64,000 nucleotides of DNA. Source: Lutimaribacter degradans (GTDB taxonomy: Bacteria > Pseudomonadota > Alphaproteobacteria > Rhodobacterales > Rhodobacteraceae). Made by a program: the position numbers and the translations under genes. The notes under the pieces are model-generated. The model ran no database searches. It was not told where the DNA came from and worked only from the letters and a program-made list of their open reading frames with translations. The stretch covers positions 1 through 64,000 of the forward strand of contig NZ_JAMQGO010000002.1 of the NCBI RefSeq assembly GCF_023703375.1, given 5' to 3'. Of the stretch, positions 62,036 to 64,000 are shown one piece after another. Numbering within the stretch: position 1 is the first letter of the stretch; every line of letters begins with the position of its first letter.

Positions 62036-63313
62036 ATGCGCTACATGGCCACCTATGACCTGATGGAATCGATGCGCAATACCAATCAATGGCTGGGTGC
62101 CTCCGCCCTGTCCTTTGCATCGTATCCGCTTTTTTCGATGGTGCCAAACCCTGCGCTGCAATGGTTGGCAGCTTGGGGCGAGGTGACGGAACGCACGTTC
62201 CAGCGCATGGTGGCCAAACCCGACTGGGGTATTCGCACCTTCACCTGCGAGGACGGCAAGGACCACTTGGTCAACATCGAAACAGTGGTCGAACGCCCCT
62301 TCGGCAACCTGTTGCATTTCAATGTCGCCGGGCGCGAGGAACAGCCGCGCAAGGTGCTGCTGGTGGCGCCGATGTCGGGGCATTACGCCACGCTTCTGCG
62401 CTCGACCGTGAAATCGCTGATCGTCGACAACGAGGTGTATATCACCGACTGGCATAACGCGCGCGACATCTCCGTGTCCGAAGGCAAGTTCGATGTCGAG
62501 GATTACACGCTTTACCTTGTCGATTTCATGAAGGAAATGGGCCCCGACACCCATGTGATCGCCGTGTGCCAACCCGCACCGCTGGCACTGGCCGCCACCG
62601 CCTACCTGGCCGAGGAAGAGCCCGACGCCCAACCCCGCACGCTGACGCTGATCGGTGGCCCGATCGACCCCGACGCCACGCCCACCGACGTGACCGATTT
62701 CGGCAACCGGGTCACGATGGGCCAGCTCGAGGAAATGATGATCCAGCGCGTCGGTTTCAAATACAAGGGCGTGGGCCGCATGGTCTATCCCGGCCTGCTG
62801 CAACTGGCGTCTTTCATCTCGATGAACGCCGACCGCCATTCCGAGGCATTCCAGAACCAGATCGCACGGGTGATGCGTGAAGAGGCGTCGGAACATGACG
62901 CGCATAACCGCTTTTACGACGAGTACCTGGCGGTGATGGACATGACGGCCGAGTTCTACCTTTCCACCGTCGAGCGCATCTTCAAGGAGCGCGAGATCGC
63001 GCGCAACGTCTTTACCGTGGCGGGCAAACGCGTCGATATCGGCAAGATCACCAATGTGGCCGTCAAGACGGTCGAAGGCGCGAATGACGACATCTCGGCC
63101 CCCGGCCAATGCGTGGCGGCGCTTGATCTGTGCACCGGCCTGCCAGACAGCATGAAAGCCAGCCATGTCGAACCGGGCGCAGGCCATTACGGCATCTTTG
63201 CCGGCAAAAGCTGGCGCAACAACATCCGGCCGCTGGTGCTGGAATTCATGAACGCCAACAGCCCCGCCCCGGCCAAGAAAAAGCCCGCGAACAAGAACGC
63301 CGCCGCCCGCTGA
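62036..63313 (+). CDS. phaZ: Intracellular polyhydroxyalkanoate depolymerase
   Basis: 425 residues, class of intracellular PHB depolymerases (PhaZ1-like). The nucleophile Cys178 is in VIAVCQPAPLALAATAYL, analogous to the lipase box; the C-terminal His is in VEPGAGHYGIFAGKSWR. The N-terminus (RYMATYDLMESMRNTNQWLGASALSFASYPLFS) is family-typical. It mobilises PHB granules to 3-hydroxybutyrate. The C-terminus ends in a Lys/Ala/Pro tail. Start ATG 62036 with AAAGGAAAG upstream. Confidence 0.94.
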   Translation: MRYMATYDLMESMRNTNQWLGASALSFASYPLFSMVPNPALQWLAAWGEVTERTFQRMVAKPDWGIRTFTCEDGKDHLVNIETVVERPFGNLLHFNVAGREEQPRKVLLVAPMSGHYATLLRSTVKSLIVDNEVYITDWHNARDISVSEGKFDVEDYTLYLVDFMKEMGPDTHVIAVCQPAPLALAATAYLAEEEPDAQPRTLTLIGGPIDPDATPTDVTDFGNRVTMGQLEEMMIQRVGFKYKGVGRMVYPGLLQLASFISMNADRHSEAFQNQIARVMREEASEHDAHNRFYDEYLAVMDMTAEFYLSTVERIFKEREIARNVFTVAGKRVDIGKITNVAVKTVEGANDDISAPGQCVAALDLCTGLPDSMKASHVEPGAGHYGIFAGKSWRNNIRPLVLEFMNANSPAPAKKKPANKNAAAR

Positions 63314-63346
63314 GCGGTATGCGCGCAGGTGGGGCCGGCAGCGCGT

Positions 63347-64000
63347 TCAGCCGCCGAACAACCCCGCCAGGGCACGTTTCACCGTGCCCGACACCGAGGG
63401 ACGCGCCGCGCGGCCAAAGGGCAGCGGGCGGCAGACCTCCATTGCGGCGATGCCCACCCGCGCGGTCAACGCGCCATTCACGATCCCCTCGCCAAAGCGG
63501 CGCGACAGTTTCGACAGCACGTTACCGCCCGCGACCGAACTTATCAGGTCATCGCCCACCGCCACGGCGCCGGTGGCCACAAGGTGCGTCATCACCGCCC
63601 GCGTCAATCGCCATGACCCCAGAACGCCCGACCGACCACCATAAATTTCGGCGATCCGGCGGATCATGCGCAAGTTGGCGCTCAATGCCACGGCCACATC
63701 GGCCAGTGCCAGCGGCACGATCGCGGTGACGGTGGCAACCTGCCGCGCGGCCGCCTCGACCTGGACGCGTGCGGCGGCGTCCAGCGGTGCCAGCATCTCG
63801 GCCTCGGTCAGGGCGAAAAGCGCGTTGGCATCGAACTGTTCATCCCTGCGATCGGTAAACCGCGCGCGATTCCAATCCAGCTCCGGCCGGCGAGCATAAA
63901 GCCGCTCAAGCTCGGCCACGACTGCGCGCGCCTTGGGCAGCGATGCCTCGGACAACGCGGCCTCGGCCCGGCCTTGCAGCTTGTCCATGCGGGCAAGCCG
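63347..64000 (-). CDS. TIGR01620/YcjF-family membrane protein, partial
   Basis: 5'-truncated by the right edge: the frame is still open at 64000. The visible C-terminal ~218 residues hold a hydrophobic pair (VATVTAIVPLALADVAVALSANLRMIRRIAEIYGGRSGVLGSWRLTRAVMTHLVATGAVAVGDDLISSVAGGNVLSKLSRRFGEGIVNGALTARVGIAAMEVCRPLPF), the DUF697/TIGR01620 pattern. In Proteobacteria it usually follows a YcjX-type P-loop protein gene, which would lie off the edge. Function unknown, stress-related in enterics. Confidence 0.83.
   Translation of the reverse strand, partial: RLARMDKLQGRAEAALSEASLPKARAVVAELERLYARRPELDWNRARFTDRRDEQFDANALFALTEAEMLAPLDAAARVQVEAAARQVATVTAIVPLALADVAVALSANLRMIRRIAEIYGGRSGVLGSWRLTRAVMTHLVATGAVAVGDDLISSVAGGNVLSKLSRRFGEGIVNGALTARVGIAAMEVCRPLPFGRAARPSVSGTVKRALAGLFGG

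Overview
The window is a high-GC, gene-dense chromosomal segment from an alphaproteobacterium, almost certainly a Rhodobacterales (Roseobacter/Rhodobacter-type) species. The evidence is the phaZ/phaC-phaP-phaR polyhydroxyalkanoate locus with CTGC-N3-GCAG operators, a ribBX-ribH-nusB operon, a tRNA-His without an encoded G-1, the LdtR-like MarR regulator, the carD/fdxA/S4-protein/SUV3-like helicase block, a 6S RNA gene convergent with a small membrane-protein gene, and many short proteins of the kind common in that order. I see no rRNA genes, prophage or CRISPR array. The only mobile DNA is the last 28 codons and right end of an IS5-family element at the left edge.

Layout. 1-100: IS5-family remnant. 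135-5034: thyX, glyoxalase I, an ldtR/sdhE/XRE-regulator group, an aspartate-type aminotransferase and an unknown conserved protein. 5077-10519: MATE exporter, Nudix hydrolase, DUF1178 protein, SDR and SnoaL-like pair, divergent cobT/cobS. 10569-15590: carD, fdxA, S4 RNA-binding protein, SUV3-like helicase, TPR protein, all on the minus strand. 15660-24406: SCP2 protein, alpha/beta hydrolase, FAH-family enzyme, MBL exonuclease plus ATP-dependent DNA ligase, oligoendopeptidase F, DksA-like protein, M19 dipeptidase, host-attachment-type protein. 24476-29902: KpsC/S-like glycosyltransferase, rpoH, rluD-like, tRNA-His, GNAT, DUF6324-like, mmcB, 6S RNA, sspA-like. 30021-33140: ATP-grasp-like protein, nusB, ribH, ribBX. 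33304-38597: MBL hydrolase with Tat signal, EamA permease, thiamine diphosphokinase, a 727-residue acidic protein and DUF2842.

38597-43976: purA, a complete cobalt-type nitrile hydratase operon, secG and pyrG. 44220-47033: a secreted unknown, a DUF1330 protein, two TerB-like paralogues and a cytosolic PhnD-like protein, tightly coupled. 47148-58820: a polar-amino-acid-type ABC importer followed by two glutamine-synthetase-like ligases, a class I glutamine amidotransferase, a PuuB-like FAD oxidase, a DegT-type aminotransferase, a class IV aminotransferase and a LysR regulator. I read this as an amine-catabolic island working by gamma-glutamylation. 58827-63313: PHA granule regulator, phasin, synthase and depolymerase. 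63347-64000: a TIGR01620/YcjF-like membrane protein running off the right edge.

Functional links visible here. PhaR (58827-59396) probably controls phaP, phaC/phaZ and itself through the repeats at 60051-60061, 60079-60089, 61945-61955 and 59412-59425. The riboflavin operon carries a RibB fused to a GTP cyclohydrolase II-like domain that has lost its zinc cysteines, so a separate RibA is needed. The importer-ligase-oxidase-amidotransferase run has the parts for capture, gamma-glutamyl protection, oxidation and deprotection of an amine. No single locus is a clearly new system. The least explained parts are the large acidic protein, the TerB/PhnD-like cluster, the ATP-grasp-like gene behind nusB and the duplicated glutamine-synthetase locus.
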